Assembly: GCA_965261925.1 (NCBI GenBank)
Contig: OZ253486.1
Span: 1,116,001-1,180,000, forward strand
From: Bin87 sp965261925
GTDB taxonomy: Bacteria > Chloroflexota > Dehalococcoidia > Lucifugimonadales > UBA3495
DNA: 64,000 nt
Direction of reading: 5' to 3'
The position numbers and the translations under genes are program-made. The notes beneath the pieces are model-generated. The model did no database searches, was not told the origin of the DNA, and worked only from the letters and a program-made list of their open reading frames with translations. This document shows, piece after piece, positions 1 to 7,652 of the stretch (positions are counted from its first letter, which is position 1; each line of letters begins with the position of its first letter).

Positions 1-743
1 AGGATCAGGATTATCAGCGCGATGTACATTCGGGCTGTTTTTTTGTAGCGGGTCGCGATCCCGCGAAAACGCTTCATTTTCTGAAAGGCGTTTTCGATGA
101 GGTGCCGCGTTTTGTACCTCTCCTTGTCGTAAGTGCGCTGTATGAGACGGTTGCTTCGAGGCGGGACCGTTATTTCTGTCCCGCGCTGGGCAATTTCTTC
201 CAGCAATGGGCCGCTGTCGTACGCCTTGTCGCCGATGAAATGATCGGCGTCGATGCCTCGGGTGAAATTGGCCGTGTAAGGGCCTTCATTGTCGTTGCCT
301 GGGACAACGAGGATGTTGAAAACCTGTCCATTCTCATCACAAGCGGCGATGATTTTGGTGGTACGCCCACCCCTGCTCTTGCCAATGGCTTGACTTCTGG
401 GGTCGCCTTGGTTCCTGTGGGCTCCGGTGGCGTCTTGATGTACTGCTACGATGGTACCGTCAATGATGAGGGAACCGACCCCTTGCTTCGCGATGAGTTC
501 TTCGAACAGGTCGAAGAACACGCCCTGTTTCATCCATCGGTACATGCGCTGGTAGATAGTGGCCCATTTGCCGAAGTCCTCATCGAGTCCACGACAGCTA
601 TGGCCCTCGCGTGCGTAGGTAATCATGGCCTCTAAATCGAGCAGGGTGTCGTGCGCGGTGTATCCGGGATCGGTGTCCTTGCCGGGTAGGAGGGGCAGTA
701 TCTTTTTGCGCTGGCGTTTGGAAAAGTGGAAGCGGGTAGGCAT
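1..743 (-). CDS. IS5-family transposase, 3' end beyond window
   Basis: DDE transposase of the IS5 family, which cuts and pastes its own insertion sequence. The minus-strand frame is open without a stop from the ATG at 743-741 to the window edge, giving about 247 residues; the rest lies outside. The N-terminus (MPTRFHFSKRQRKKILPLLP) is followed by the DNA-binding region, a first acidic motif IIDGTIVAVHQDATGAHRNQ, a GRTTKI strand, the second motif HFIGDKAYDS, and the third, HLIENAFQKMKRFRGIATRY, with the catalytic Glu. These three blocks carry the DDE triad expected of the family. No frameshift is seen in this copy, unlike the two other IS5-type copies at 7.2-9.0 kb. A perfect 10-bp hairpin sits just upstream of the start. 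The family call is firm; the subgroup is not. Confidence 0.85.
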   Translation of the reverse strand, partial: MPTRFHFSKRQRKKILPLLPGKDTDPGYTAHDTLLDLEAMITYAREGHSCRGLDEDFGKWATIYQRMYRWMKQGVFFDLFEELIAKQGVGSLIIDGTIVAVHQDATGAHRNQGDPRSQAIGKSRGGRTTKIIAACDENGQVFNILVVPGNDNEGPYTANFTRGIDADHFIGDKAYDSGPLLEEIAQRGTEITVPPRSNRLIQRTYDKERYKTRHLIENAFQKMKRFRGIATRYKKTARMYIALIILI

Positions 744-748
744 GATTG

Positions 749-779
749 TCCCTCCGGTTCACCCGAGGGACCGGAGGGA
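749..779. repeat. hairpin upstream of IS5 transposase
   Basis: A perfect 10-bp inverted repeat (tccctccggt / accggaggga) with an 11-nt loop lies 5 bp upstream of the transposase start. It may be part of the IS end or a structure limiting transposase translation. The far end of the IS is outside the window, so the terminal inverted repeat cannot be confirmed. Confidence 0.5.
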
Positions 780-1057
780 CTCCGAGTCTGGTTCTGGCGT
801 GCGCTGGCATTAACCCCTGACGGGGGGTTGAGGTTTGCGGCACGCGCCGCTAGAATCAAAAGCGAAAGCCCCTTGGATTTGACGGATCCCGGGTGGTGCT
901 TTCGTGGATCGGGGTCGCTGGGCGTGACTGTTTGGCGGCCTCGAAATATGTGTTTTGCGTGCGAACAATTGTACTTTATTGGCGTATACTCCGCAACCTA
1001 AAAGTGTCAGTTTTGGGTGTATTTGGGCCGCATCCGGGGAATGGATTCCGGGTGCGA
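780..1057. other. non-coding stretch, probable IS end and flank
   Basis: No convincing gene is seen here. Short open frames on both strands lack a plausible start signal. The right end of the IS5-type element presumably falls here, but its border cannot be set without the partner end. Composition becomes less GC-rich around 950-1020. Confidence 0.4.
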
Positions 1058-1603
1058 TTAATCGGCGCCAAGTGAGTGTTCTGAGGGTCGTTCGACACCG
1101 AGTCTATCAGGCACGGTGGATTGCGGTGATGGAGCCTCGTCAGCTGGATACAGACGGCGGAAATGGTTCGAACCGGTCTTCTCCCAATGTTTGGCGTACG
1201 CTTTGACGGCGAAGTTCTGGATGGTGGCGGCGGCGCTGTTGTCATTCTTGGCTTTACTGATGCCAGCTATTCTGATGGCGCTGGCGAGTTCCTTGCCCAG
1301 CAGTTCGCCACCGTGGGCGTCGGCCCACGCGAACATGGCTTCAGGTATGCTCGCGCAGCCACGGATGCTGGATATGTCCACGTCCGGTTGTTTGACGTTG
1401 ATGATGTGAGCCTGGGTGGGGATGAACTTGCTGGGGTTTTCTTGGCCGTTGAATTGGGTGACCGCTACCTTGACGTTGGCGGAGAGGAGTTTCTTCGCGT
1501 TGAGTAGCGCTGCGATCTTGGTGTCGATGTCGTCGAGGGACTCCACGACCAGGGCCCGAGCGTCACGGAAATTAGCGAGTTGTTCGTCGATGTCGAGCGT
1601 CAT
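1058..1603 (-). CDS. hypothetical protein, coiled N-terminus
   Basis: A 181-residue protein not recognised as a named family. The start is well supported by an aaaaggag ribosome site 6 nt before the ATG at 1603. The first 60 residues look helical (repeated DARALVVESLDDID, KIAALLNAKKLL). A central segment, PEAMFAWADAHGGELLGKELASAIRIAGISKAKN, followed by AAATIQNFAVKAYAKHWEKTG, resembles a small helical or winged-helix domain. The C-terminal 25 residues are Pro- and Ser-rich. It stands alone, flanked by a transposase remnant and a 600-bp gap, so context gives no function. It could be cargo of the neighbouring mobile DNA. Coding status is likely; function is unknown. Confidence 0.6.
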   Translation of the reverse strand: MTLDIDEQLANFRDARALVVESLDDIDTKIAALLNAKKLLSANVKVAVTQFNGQENPSKFIPTQAHIINVKQPDVDISSIRGCASIPEAMFAWADAHGGELLGKELASAIRIAGISKAKNDNSAAATIQNFAVKAYAKHWEKTGSNHFRRLYPADEAPSPQSTVPDRLGVERPSEHSLGAD

Positions 1604-1633
1604 GATGGACTCCTTTTTACTGACAGCGTGTGC

Positions 1634-1664
1634 TTGAGAAGCTCTCTACCAAGCGTGGTATAAT
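1634..1664 (+). promoter_or_regulatory. candidate sigma-70-type promoter
   Basis: TTGAGA at 1634-1639 and a consensus TATAAT at 1659-1664 are separated by 19 bp, which is longer than the usual 17. It points rightwards into a region without a protein gene but with several hairpins, so if used it would drive a non-coding transcript. Confidence 0.25.
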
Positions 1665-1907
1665 CACAGCGAAGGGAAGCGGTAGGCCTCTCCTGCAAAG
1701 GTAAAGCCCATCGTTTCGGGAGCAGAAATGCCCCGATCCTTTCAATGAGGAAGGACCGGCCCGCCTTGGCGGACGAAACCCTTCCCCTCACTGTGGCGAC
1801 GGACCTGCTTCGAATCCGGACCGTCGCCTGTATCTTACCCCGGGCAGTCCAGTTGTGGCAACTTTTGTGTGTGGTGGATTGTGTTTCCGGCTTGGCGGAC
1901 TGATAAC

Positions 1908-1938
1908 AAGAGCGGGCACCGTGTGGTGCCCGCTCTTT
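1908..1938. terminator. strong hairpin, likely terminator
   Basis: A perfect 13-bp stem (aagagcgggcacc / ggtgcccgctctt) with a 4-nt loop, followed by a short T run on the plus strand. Nothing is annotated immediately upstream on the plus strand except the possible small RNA at 1660-1830, so it may terminate that transcript. Confidence 0.45.
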
Positions 1939-2338
1939 CGCATCTGTGTCGATGCCGTTACCTGAAGGCTAATTGTGGCGCAATCGCTGTGTCGTCCATA
2001 CTGACGGAGTGTGTTTCAAGAGTGTGGATTCTGAATGAAGACACGCCCTAGCACACCAACCGTAGATAATGTACCTCGTCCATTCGTTAGAAACAGCGGG
2101 GTCAATGCGAATAATTCACGTATGCCTCATAAAGCAGTATAGCAATCGTGGTTATCCAATAGCTATCTGACGCGCAGATGCCGGGGTTTCAGGCACGCAG
2201 TCATCTCCCCGCACCCCCCAGCGCCGGCAGATCTCCGCGATGGCATCCAGCGACAGGTCGTCTCGCGTCAGCAGTGGGCGAGGCTGTGGCGTGCTCATCT
2301 CAATCCTCCGCGGTCACTCCCAGCATAGCACCTTCCGC

Positions 2339-3217
2339 CTAGCCCCCGATCTCACCCAGGAACCCCAGCAGCGCCGCGTTCACCTCGTCGGGCTTCTCCT
2401 CGTGCAGGAAGTGCCCGCCGCCCGCGATGAACTGCGTCCGAAGGTTCGACGCCGCCTTCTGCCACGACGCCTCGGGATCCAGCCCGCTGGCGGCAGACGT
2501 GCGCTGGCGACGTTCGCCCCAAAGGTACAGCACCGGAATGTCCAGCACCCGTTCCGCGTCGGCCCGCCAGTCCGGCGGGTCCTCGTACGCCGCGGCCCGG
2601 TAGTACGAGAAACCGCCCCGCAGCGCCCCCGGCTGTGCGTAGGCTGTGGCGTATACCTCCACCTCCTCGTCCGACATCATCGCCTGGTTCACCGACCAGT
2701 TGCGGTAGAAGTGCCGCAGGTAGGCCTCCTCGTTGCCCCGGACCAGGTGTTCCGCCAGGTCCGGTATCTGGTGGAAGTACGAGTGCCAGCGTTCCCGCAC
2801 ACCCTCCGGCGTCTGCGGGCCCAGCTGCTCCAGCGGATGCGTCCCGTCCAGCAGCGCCAGCCGGTCCACCTCCGCCTCATGGTCCAGGCAGTAGCGGTAC
2901 GACACCCGCACGCCGATGTCGTGCCCCAAGATGGCGATCTTGTCGTGCCCCAGGTGCCGCACCAACTCGTAGATGTCGGTCGCCGCGGTCCGGGTCCGGT
3001 AGTCTTGCAGCGGCTTCTCCGACGCGCCGAACCCGCGCATGTCGGGCACGATGACCTGGTAGTCCTGGGATAGGACGGGAATCTGCTTGCGCCACGAGAA
3101 CCACATCTCCGGCCACCCGTGCAGCAGCACCACCGGATACCCGTCGCCCTCGATCACGTAGTGTATGTTGACCCCGTTGACCCGCGCCGTGCGGTGCGTG
3201 AAATTCCAATCCGCCAT
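2339..3217 (-). CDS. alpha/beta hydrolase, epoxide hydrolase type
   Basis: An alpha/beta-hydrolase of about 292 residues, close to soluble epoxide hydrolases and related to haloalkane dehalogenases. An HGWPE oxyanion-hole motif lies near residue 33, a DMRGFGASEKP strand follows, then the nucleophile elbow GHDIG with Asp near residue 100. The catalytic His lies in GGGHFLHEEKP near the C-terminus. A cap domain with several Tyr residues (SYFHQIP, YATAYAQPG) sits between strands 6 and 8, as expected where Tyr activates an epoxide. The ATG at 3217 is preferred over a GTG 9 bp upstream, because the gggagg ribosome site sits 9 nt before the ATG and overlaps the GTG. Substrate is unknown; a dehalogenase role is possible. 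It stands alone. Confidence 0.8.
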   Translation of the reverse strand: MADWNFTHRTARVNGVNIHYVIEGDGYPVVLLHGWPEMWFSWRKQIPVLSQDYQVIVPDMRGFGASEKPLQDYRTRTAATDIYELVRHLGHDKIAILGHDIGVRVSYRYCLDHEAEVDRLALLDGTHPLEQLGPQTPEGVRERWHSYFHQIPDLAEHLVRGNEEAYLRHFYRNWSVNQAMMSDEEVEVYATAYAQPGALRGGFSYYRAAAYEDPPDWRADAERVLDIPVLYLWGERRQRTSAASGLDPEASWQKAASNLRTQFIAGGGHFLHEEKPDEVNAALLGFLGEIGG

Positions 3218-3306
3218 AGTTGTCACCCTCCCGGCCTGTGTGACGTGTACCCACCTGCCTACAAACTGTCATTGTGACCCAAGCGTGCCCACCTGCGTAA
3301 AAACCA

Positions 3307-3397
3307 TCATTGCGAGCGCAGCGTGGCAATCTCGTTAGCCGAAGAGTCGTCGTCCCGGCGACCGGACGGCCACGTCACTTCGCTCCGCGCAATGACA
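3307..3397. repeat. dispersed palindromic repeat, family R1
   Basis: The left arm tcattgcgagcgcagcgtgg continues into caatctcgt; a mirrored right arm (cttcgctccgcgcaatgaca) ends the element. This roughly 90-bp palindromic unit recurs in at least eight other intergenic places in the window, always with the same left arm on the plus strand. Confidence 0.75.
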
Positions 3398-3436
3398 AAA
3401 TGAGTACGCGCCAGCGGCGTGTCCGTCGAAAAAATC

Positions 3437-3464
3437 GTAGGGGCGAAAGATCTTTCGCCCCTAC
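3437..3464. repeat. perfect palindrome, family R2
   Basis: A 14-bp arm (gtaggggcgaaaga) is directly followed by its reverse complement. A related palindrome with the same gtaggggcgaa core occurs at 60890-60916. Here it lies just after the 3' end of the minus-strand GlcG-like gene, so it may also act as its terminator. Confidence 0.65.
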
Positions 3465-3485
3465 CACGCAATGCTGATGCAGTCG

Positions 3486-3902
3486 TTACAGGTTCATCGC
3501 TTCCAGACCCACCCGCGACAAGTCCTCGTCGGCCTGCCCGCTGGGGTAGCCGCCCACGCCGATGCCGCCCAGGATCACGCCATCCTTCATGATGACCAGC
3601 CCGCCCTGGCCGTAGGTGAACCCGGGGTCGCCCATGTCGGCGATGCCACGGCCCTGGGCCGCCAGGCCGGCGGCATGCTCGCCAGAGTCCCGGCCTATGA
3701 TGGCGGAGGTGTAGGCCTTGCGGCGGGCGTGGCGGCGGCTGAAGACCCGCAGGTTGTCCATGGTCAGGTAGGCCACCATCTCGCCGCCGGCGTCGACGAT
3801 GGCCATGGCCACCGGCGCGTCGGGGGTCTCGTTGGCCTTGGCCAGCATCGCGCTCATCGCCGCTGTAACCTGTTCGGTCGTAAGTGCCGGTTTCGTAGCC
3901 AT
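3486..3902 (-). CDS. GlcG/HbpS-type (DUF336) protein
   Basis: A 138-residue protein of the GlcG/HbpS family. Members are small alpha/beta proteins, some of which bind haem or act in degradation clusters; their enzymatic roles are mostly unproven. Family features seen are the early VAMAIVDAGGEMVAYLTMD strand pair, the RRHARRKAYTSAIIG helix, and the glycine-rich C-terminal segment GGLVIMKDGVILGGIGVGG followed by DEDLSRVGLEAM. Length is typical. A ggaggcg ribosome site lies 6 nt before the ATG. No signal peptide is seen, suggesting a cytoplasmic form. Repeats R1 and R2 separate it from the hydrolase gene downstream, so the two are probably separate transcripts. Confidence 0.8.
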   Translation of the reverse strand: MATKPALTTEQVTAAMSAMLAKANETPDAPVAMAIVDAGGEMVAYLTMDNLRVFSRRHARRKAYTSAIIGRDSGEHAAGLAAQGRGIADMGDPGFTYGQGGLVIMKDGVILGGIGVGGYPSGQADEDLSRVGLEAMNL

Positions 3903-4034
3903 CAGTGCGCCTCCAAAGTGTCGTATCGCAACCCAAAATGCAGGGCGATGATACCACGGTGATGGGCTTAATCAGCGCGACGTGAGCTCGTCAACTGATG
4001 GGCCCGATGACAAGAACGCGGGCAAGACAACATG

Positions 4035-4063
4035 AAAAGCGCCCCGCCACACAGGGCGCTTTT
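4035..4063. terminator. bidirectional-looking terminator hairpin
   Basis: A perfect 10-bp stem (aaaagcgccc / gggcgctttt) with a 9-nt loop and T runs on both strands. It sits 60 bp beyond the stop of the minus-strand pair ending at 4123 and is best read as that operon's terminator. Confidence 0.6.
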
Positions 4064-4122
4064 GCAGACTGGGCAGAGCCGTTGACTAGCAGCGAATTTC
4101 CACTGCGCAGCAAACTGAAAGA

Positions 4123-4509
4123 CTATCCCAGCAGGACTCTCAGCGTCTCGCCAATCTCAGATACCGGACACATGCGAACGTTGACGCGATCTGCATACTC
4201 CCGGACGCTGTTGGGTATCCGCCCAAAGGAGGCATCCGAGACGCAAAGGACTGCTTGCGATCCGAAATGATCGGCGTACTCGCGCGTTTGCGATACGGCT
4301 CCAAGCAACGGGGTGTATGCCTTAACCTCAACTGCAGCTGATTTTTCTCCGTGGCTCACCAGGAAGTCGGGCATCGATTGCGGCTCATGCATTCGTCGCC
4401 AAAATAAGCGTCGCGCTGGCTTGCGGCCAGGCGGCTCTGCGCGAAAGCCATGAAGTTCCGCAGCCTCGATTGCGCGTTCGACCACCTCCGCTTGTGACAT
4501 TGCCGTCAT
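4123..4509 (-). CDS. small PD-(D/E)XK nuclease-like protein
   Basis: A 128-residue protein with a recognisable restriction-endonuclease-fold core: MPDFLVSHGEKSAAVEVKAY carries D48, E61 and K63 in the P-D-x(n)-E-x-K arrangement. A helix with SQTREYADHFG follows, and then a strand AVLCVSDASFG, consistent with the alpha-beta-alpha-beta core of such nucleases. A basic N-terminal stretch (GRKPARRLFWRRMHEP) could contact DNA. The start at 4509 is chosen over upstream codons because ggaggt lies 7 nt before this ATG. It is downstream of, and probably co-transcribed with, the gene at 4590-4991. The nuclease fold is an inference from the motif; target and role (repair, defence or mobile-element housekeeping) are unknown. 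Confidence 0.6.
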   Translation of the reverse strand: MTAMSQAEVVERAIEAAELHGFRAEPPGRKPARRLFWRRMHEPQSMPDFLVSHGEKSAAVEVKAYTPLLGAVSQTREYADHFGSQAVLCVSDASFGRIPNSVREYADRVNVRMCPVSEIGETLRVLLG

Positions 4510-4589
4510 ACGAACCAACCTCCAAAGATCAACCACTGAACCAATAAAATCACTATTCCGCCGACAATGCTAGACGTTAAACCAATCTT

Positions 4590-4991
4590 CTAGTCCCTGG
4601 AACGGTCCCGACTTTTTGAACGCTTATCTTCTTGTTCCAATATCCGATACAGTTGACGATCGTCGCCATCCACCGGGGTCATGAGGTCTAGAGCTACCGC
4701 AGTTTCCAACTCTTGCATTGCCGTGTTTACGACGATGAATAGTGTCTGGACGCAGCGGATCATCGTGTCTGCCTGAATTTGGATTACCCAATCGTAGTTG
4801 ATGAGAACTCCGGCACCTTGAATGTCGGCGGTCAAATGATTGGGACCGGAGGCCATTTGGGCGAACAGCCGTACGCTCATGTCGTTTGTCAACGGCTCAA
4901 ATTCCGGAGCATAGACCAAAAGTTGTCTGGCCGTTGGATCAAGGTTCCGCCGACCAGGAACGTTCAATTGCACGTCTAATGTTTCCCGCAT
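4590..4991 (-). CDS. hypothetical protein, partner of nuclease-like gene
   Basis: A 133-residue protein of unrecognised family. It begins MRETLDVQLNVPGRRNLDPT, contains the segment NYDWVIQIQADTMIRCVQTLFIVVNTAMQELETAVALDL, which looks like two amphipathic helices, and ends in a strongly charged tail (EQEDKRSKSRDRSRD). No transmembrane segment or catalytic motif is evident. It is the first gene of a two-gene minus-strand unit with the nuclease-like protein, 80 bp apart, ending at the hairpin near 4050. Base composition is lower in GC than the neighbouring metabolic genes, which fits recent transfer. Function is unknown. Confidence 0.55.
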   Translation of the reverse strand: MRETLDVQLNVPGRRNLDPTARQLLVYAPEFEPLTNDMSVRLFAQMASGPNHLTADIQGAGVLINYDWVIQIQADTMIRCVQTLFIVVNTAMQELETAVALDLMTPVDGDDRQLYRILEQEDKRSKSRDRSRD

Positions 4992-5298
4992 CGTTTGGCC
5001 GGCTCTCGGTCCTTGGATCTATTTTTCCATGTGGTAGCCACTGTGTATTTGCCTATCAATCTATGATGGCCCGGATTGTCAGCGCATTATACACTTGCAC
5101 CTTTCTATATGCGTGCTAGATAGATGGTACATGCGGATGGTGATGGTCGCGCGTCTCACTCCATTCGGGATATATCCAGCGCCTTCAGCGTCCTGGCTAC
5201 TCCGTCACTCACTTCCGGTACCGCAAGTCCGGCCATTGTCCTCACCTCCACCGGCGCATATCATCAGCAGACACACCGGATTGGACAGGGGGAACGTG
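4992..5298. other. divergent intergenic region
   Basis: A 307-bp space between divergent genes, lower in GC than its surroundings. It presumably holds both promoters. No clear -10/-35 pair, repeat or RNA gene stands out. Confidence 0.4.
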
Positions 5299-6285
5299 AT
5301 GGACTATCGACCACTGGGCAGCACCGGGATCAGCGTGTCCGAGATCGGGTTCGGCTGCGGCAACGTTGGCGGCCTGATGATTCGAGGCGAACATGGCGAC
5401 CAGGTGACGGCCGTCGCCCGGGCCATGGAACTGGGCATCAACTACTTCGACACCGCCTCCTCCTACGGCGACGGCCAGTCGGAGACCAACCTGGGGCGGG
5501 TGTTGCAGGAGTTGTCGGCGGACGTCTACGTCGGCACCAAGTTCCGGGTCACCACTCACGAGCCGGGGCGCGTCAAGGGCAACGTCATCGCCTCGGTTGA
5601 GGAGAGCCTGACCCGGTTGCGGCGGGAGCGGGTTGACCTGATCCAGATGCACAACCACGTCGAGTCAACGGCGGCGGGCGGGTCGGTCTCTCCCGAGGAG
5701 ACGCTGGGCGAGGTGGCGGACGCGCTGCGGGAGTTGCGCGACCAAGGCAAGGTCGGGTTCTGGGGGATGACCGCCGTCGGCGAGACCGCTGCCCTGCACC
5801 GGGTCATCGACTCGGGAACTCTGAACACCATCCAGTCGGTATATAACCTGGTCAACCCCAGCGCCGGAGCGCGCGTGCCGCCCGGGTTCGATATGCCCGA
5901 CTACGGAAACCAGATCCAGCGAGCCGCGGACAACGGCATGGGGGTGCTGGTGATCCGAGTCCTCGCTGCCGGCGCGTTGAGCGGCGAGGCCGCGCGGCAT
6001 CCCGTCGCCGTGCCCACCGTCGCCCCCATCGGTTCGGGCCGCGACTACGACCAGGACCAGTCCCGTGCCGAGGGCTTCAGGTTCCTGCTGCAGGAAGGCT
6101 ATACGGACAGCCTGGTGGAGGCATCGCTGCGGTTCGCCCTGACCAACCCCGGAGTTAGCAGCGTGCTGGTGGGATATTCGAGCCTGGAGCACCTCGATCA
6201 GGCCGTCGAAATCGCCGCCATGGGTCCGCTTCCCGCGGAGGCCATGGCCCGTCTGCCGGAGGTGTGGTCCGCATTCACCGGCTGA
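5299..6285 (+). CDS. aldo/keto reductase
   Basis: A 328-residue NAD(P)H-dependent oxidoreductase of the aldo/keto reductase superfamily, soluble and probably a TIM barrel. The N-terminal hairpin MDYRPLGSTGISVSEIGFG is typical. The catalytic tetrad can be placed as D51 and Y56 in YFDTASSYG, Lys in VGTKF near residue 82, and His in QMHNH near residue 116. C-terminal ALTNPGVSSVLVGYSSLEHLDQ matches the cofactor-binding region of the family. The open frame extends upstream to 5095, but the ATG at 5299 begins the conserved domain and has a gggggaa-like ribosome site. Substrate is unknown. It is monocistronic, followed by an R1 repeat. Confidence 0.85.
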   Translation: MDYRPLGSTGISVSEIGFGCGNVGGLMIRGEHGDQVTAVARAMELGINYFDTASSYGDGQSETNLGRVLQELSADVYVGTKFRVTTHEPGRVKGNVIASVEESLTRLRRERVDLIQMHNHVESTAAGGSVSPEETLGEVADALRELRDQGKVGFWGMTAVGETAALHRVIDSGTLNTIQSVYNLVNPSAGARVPPGFDMPDYGNQIQRAADNGMGVLVIRVLAAGALSGEAARHPVAVPTVAPIGSGRDYDQDQSRAEGFRFLLQEGYTDSLVEASLRFALTNPGVSSVLVGYSSLEHLDQAVEIAAMGPLPAEAMARLPEVWSAFTG

Positions 6286-6410
6286 TACTGTGTCCCCCAA
6301 CGCCGGAGGGGCAGAGGTACGCCAACCATCACGGGGGACGCCATGCGTAACCCGGCTACCGGGACCCAACCAAACCCTTTCATCACCGTGCCATCGCCAG
6401 CAACCCCCTG

Positions 6411-6440
6411 TCATTGCGGGCGCAGCGTGGCAATCCCGTC
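6411..6440. repeat. dispersed repeat R1, left arm
   Basis: tcattgcgggcgcagcgtgg then caatcccgtc: an R1 copy with one change in the left arm. It lies between the aldo/keto reductase and the STAS gene. Confidence 0.65.
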
Positions 6441-6692
6441 GCCGGTGCCAACCGACCGCGCGCCCAAACGCCGGTCGCCGCGATGCGTTCGTAATGCGTT
6501 TCCCGACCGGCGCCATAACACCCCTTTCGCACGCTGTAAATCGCCGTAAACGTGCCGGGCGTTACCTTGCGTTTCGCTCTTCCCGGCCGCCAGAATCGGT
6601 CAACGTCGGCAGCATCTCGCTCCGGTTCACTCATCCGGCTGCCTGCTGACGTTCCCCGTTCCGCATATTTACCACCTGGCAGGGATGGAAAC

Positions 6693-7037
6693 ATGGCTAT
6701 CGACGACTTCCCACACGGCGGACCCGTATTGGTCCGGGTTGAGCATCGCCTGGACAGCTCCAACGCCCACGCCTTTCATGAAGAGCTGGAATCTGCCACT
6801 GACACCGCCCGCCGGGCCGTGGTCGTAGACATGGATGGCCTCGCCTACATCAGCAGCGCCGGCCTCCGCGTGATCATGCAGGCCGTACGGAAGATGCAGC
6901 GGCAGGGCGGCAGCCTGGCCCTGTGCTCCCTTTCCCAAGATGTGCGCGCCGTATTCGAGACCAGCGGCTTCGACCAGCTCGTCGACATCCACCCTTCGCG
7001 CGCGGAGGCCGTCTCGGCCATCGCAACCAGAGCCTGA
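6693..7037 (+). CDS. STAS-domain anti-sigma factor antagonist
   Basis: A 114-residue single STAS domain, the type that binds an anti-sigma kinase when unphosphorylated and so frees a sigma factor or other partner. The signature DMDGLAYISSAGLRVIMQA carries the phosphorylatable Ser (S55 by alignment to the DSxG motif), preceded by strand VVVDMDGL and followed by the alternating helix-strand pattern (LALCSLSQDVRAVFETSGFDQLVDIH) that completes the fold. Length matches single-domain antagonists. The start at 6693 follows an agggatgg site and fits the domain boundary; the open frame extends further upstream without homology. No kinase, phosphatase or sigma gene is adjacent, so its partner is encoded elsewhere. 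Confidence 0.85.
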   Translation: MAIDDFPHGGPVLVRVEHRLDSSNAHAFHEELESATDTARRAVVVDMDGLAYISSAGLRVIMQAVRKMQRQGGSLALCSLSQDVRAVFETSGFDQLVDIHPSRAEAVSAIATRA

Positions 7038-7171
7038 CCATCCCCACCGCAGACCATCCCGTTCGGTTCCGCCCCGTCTTTCACCACTGGTTCATTGCCG
7101 CTAGCCGGCACCAGCGGGACCGCCCATGCCGCCGGCCTGTTTCCCGGTTCCGTGAGGCTTGACAAAAGGAA

Positions 7172-7196
7172 GTCCGCTGCAAAGTAGCCAGCGGAC
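7172..7196. terminator. weak hairpin after STAS gene
   Basis: An 8-bp stem (gtccgctg / cagcggac) with a 9-nt loop about 135 bp after the STAS stop. No T run follows, so terminator function is uncertain. Confidence 0.25.
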
Positions 7197-7235
7197 ACAT
7201 TGCGTCGATCTTGTGCGGCGCTTCTTAGAGGGTGT

Positions 7236-7652
7236 CTAAAAATGGGGAAGGCGGGCCAGTCTGCGCAGGGTGAGGCCGGTCATTGCGATGTAAATCCAGG
7301 TTTCGGTGGTTTCACACAATGCTTCGTAGTCCTTGCTCAACCGTCGTTGCAGGTTCAGCCAACCAAAGGTGCGTTCCACGACCCACCGCCGAGGCAGCAC
7401 CTGAAAGGTATGCTGCTGTGCTGGGCGCCGCACCAACTCCAGGGTCCAGCCGCCCACCGTCCTGGCCCACTCTACCAATTTGCCGCCGTAGGCCCCATCA
7501 GCCCAGATCAGCTGTAGTCGAGGGAAACGGCCCAGCAGCCGGGTCAGTACCAACCGGGCGCCGTCCCGGTCCTGAATGTCGGCGGGATGCACTGCCACCG
7601 CCAGCGGCAGTCCCAGGGTATCCACCACGATGTGGCGTTTGCGGCCCTTCAC
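7236..7652 (-). CDS. IS5-family transposase, C-terminal part
   Basis: The downstream frame of a two-frame IS5 transposase. It holds the catalytic half: KGRKRHIVVDTLGLPLAVAV with ADIQDRDGA, then LIWADGAYGGKLVEWA carrying the second Asp, and LPRRWVVERTFGWLNLQRRLSKDYE carrying the catalytic Glu. The frame is open well upstream of the nominal ATG, through RGYDAGKKV, and joins the upstream frame by a -1 shift at a run of five A, five G and three C (7677-7689). Such shifts are known in several IS5 subgroups, so the element may be functional. If the shift is instead a mutation, this is a pseudogene. Confidence 0.8.
   Translation of the reverse strand: MKGRKRHIVVDTLGLPLAVAVHPADIQDRDGARLVLTRLLGRFPRLQLIWADGAYGGKLVEWARTVGGWTLELVRRPAQQHTFQVLPRRWVVERTFGWLNLQRRLSKDYEALCETTETWIYIAMTGLTLRRLARLPHF

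Larger units (their letters stand above)
1604..2338. other. 735-bp gap with promoter-like and hairpin signals
   Basis: No protein gene is supported. The stretch contains a TATAAT box at 1659-1664, a GAAA-tetraloop hairpin near 1717-1735, an 8-bp stem at 1795-1802/1821-1828 and a strong hairpin at 1908-1937. The 1660-1830 part could be a structured RNA transcribed rightwards. Downstream of 1940 nothing is seen until the end of the hydrolase gene. Confidence 0.35.

Noticed and set aside
102..635. 177-residue plus-strand frame near the left edge
   Set aside because: It is antisense to the IS5 transposase whose frame runs off the left edge.
1795..1828. tRNA because of a gcttcgaatccgga T-arm-like sequence
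   Set aside because: Only an 8-bp stem encloses it; no anticodon or D arm can be folded upstream.
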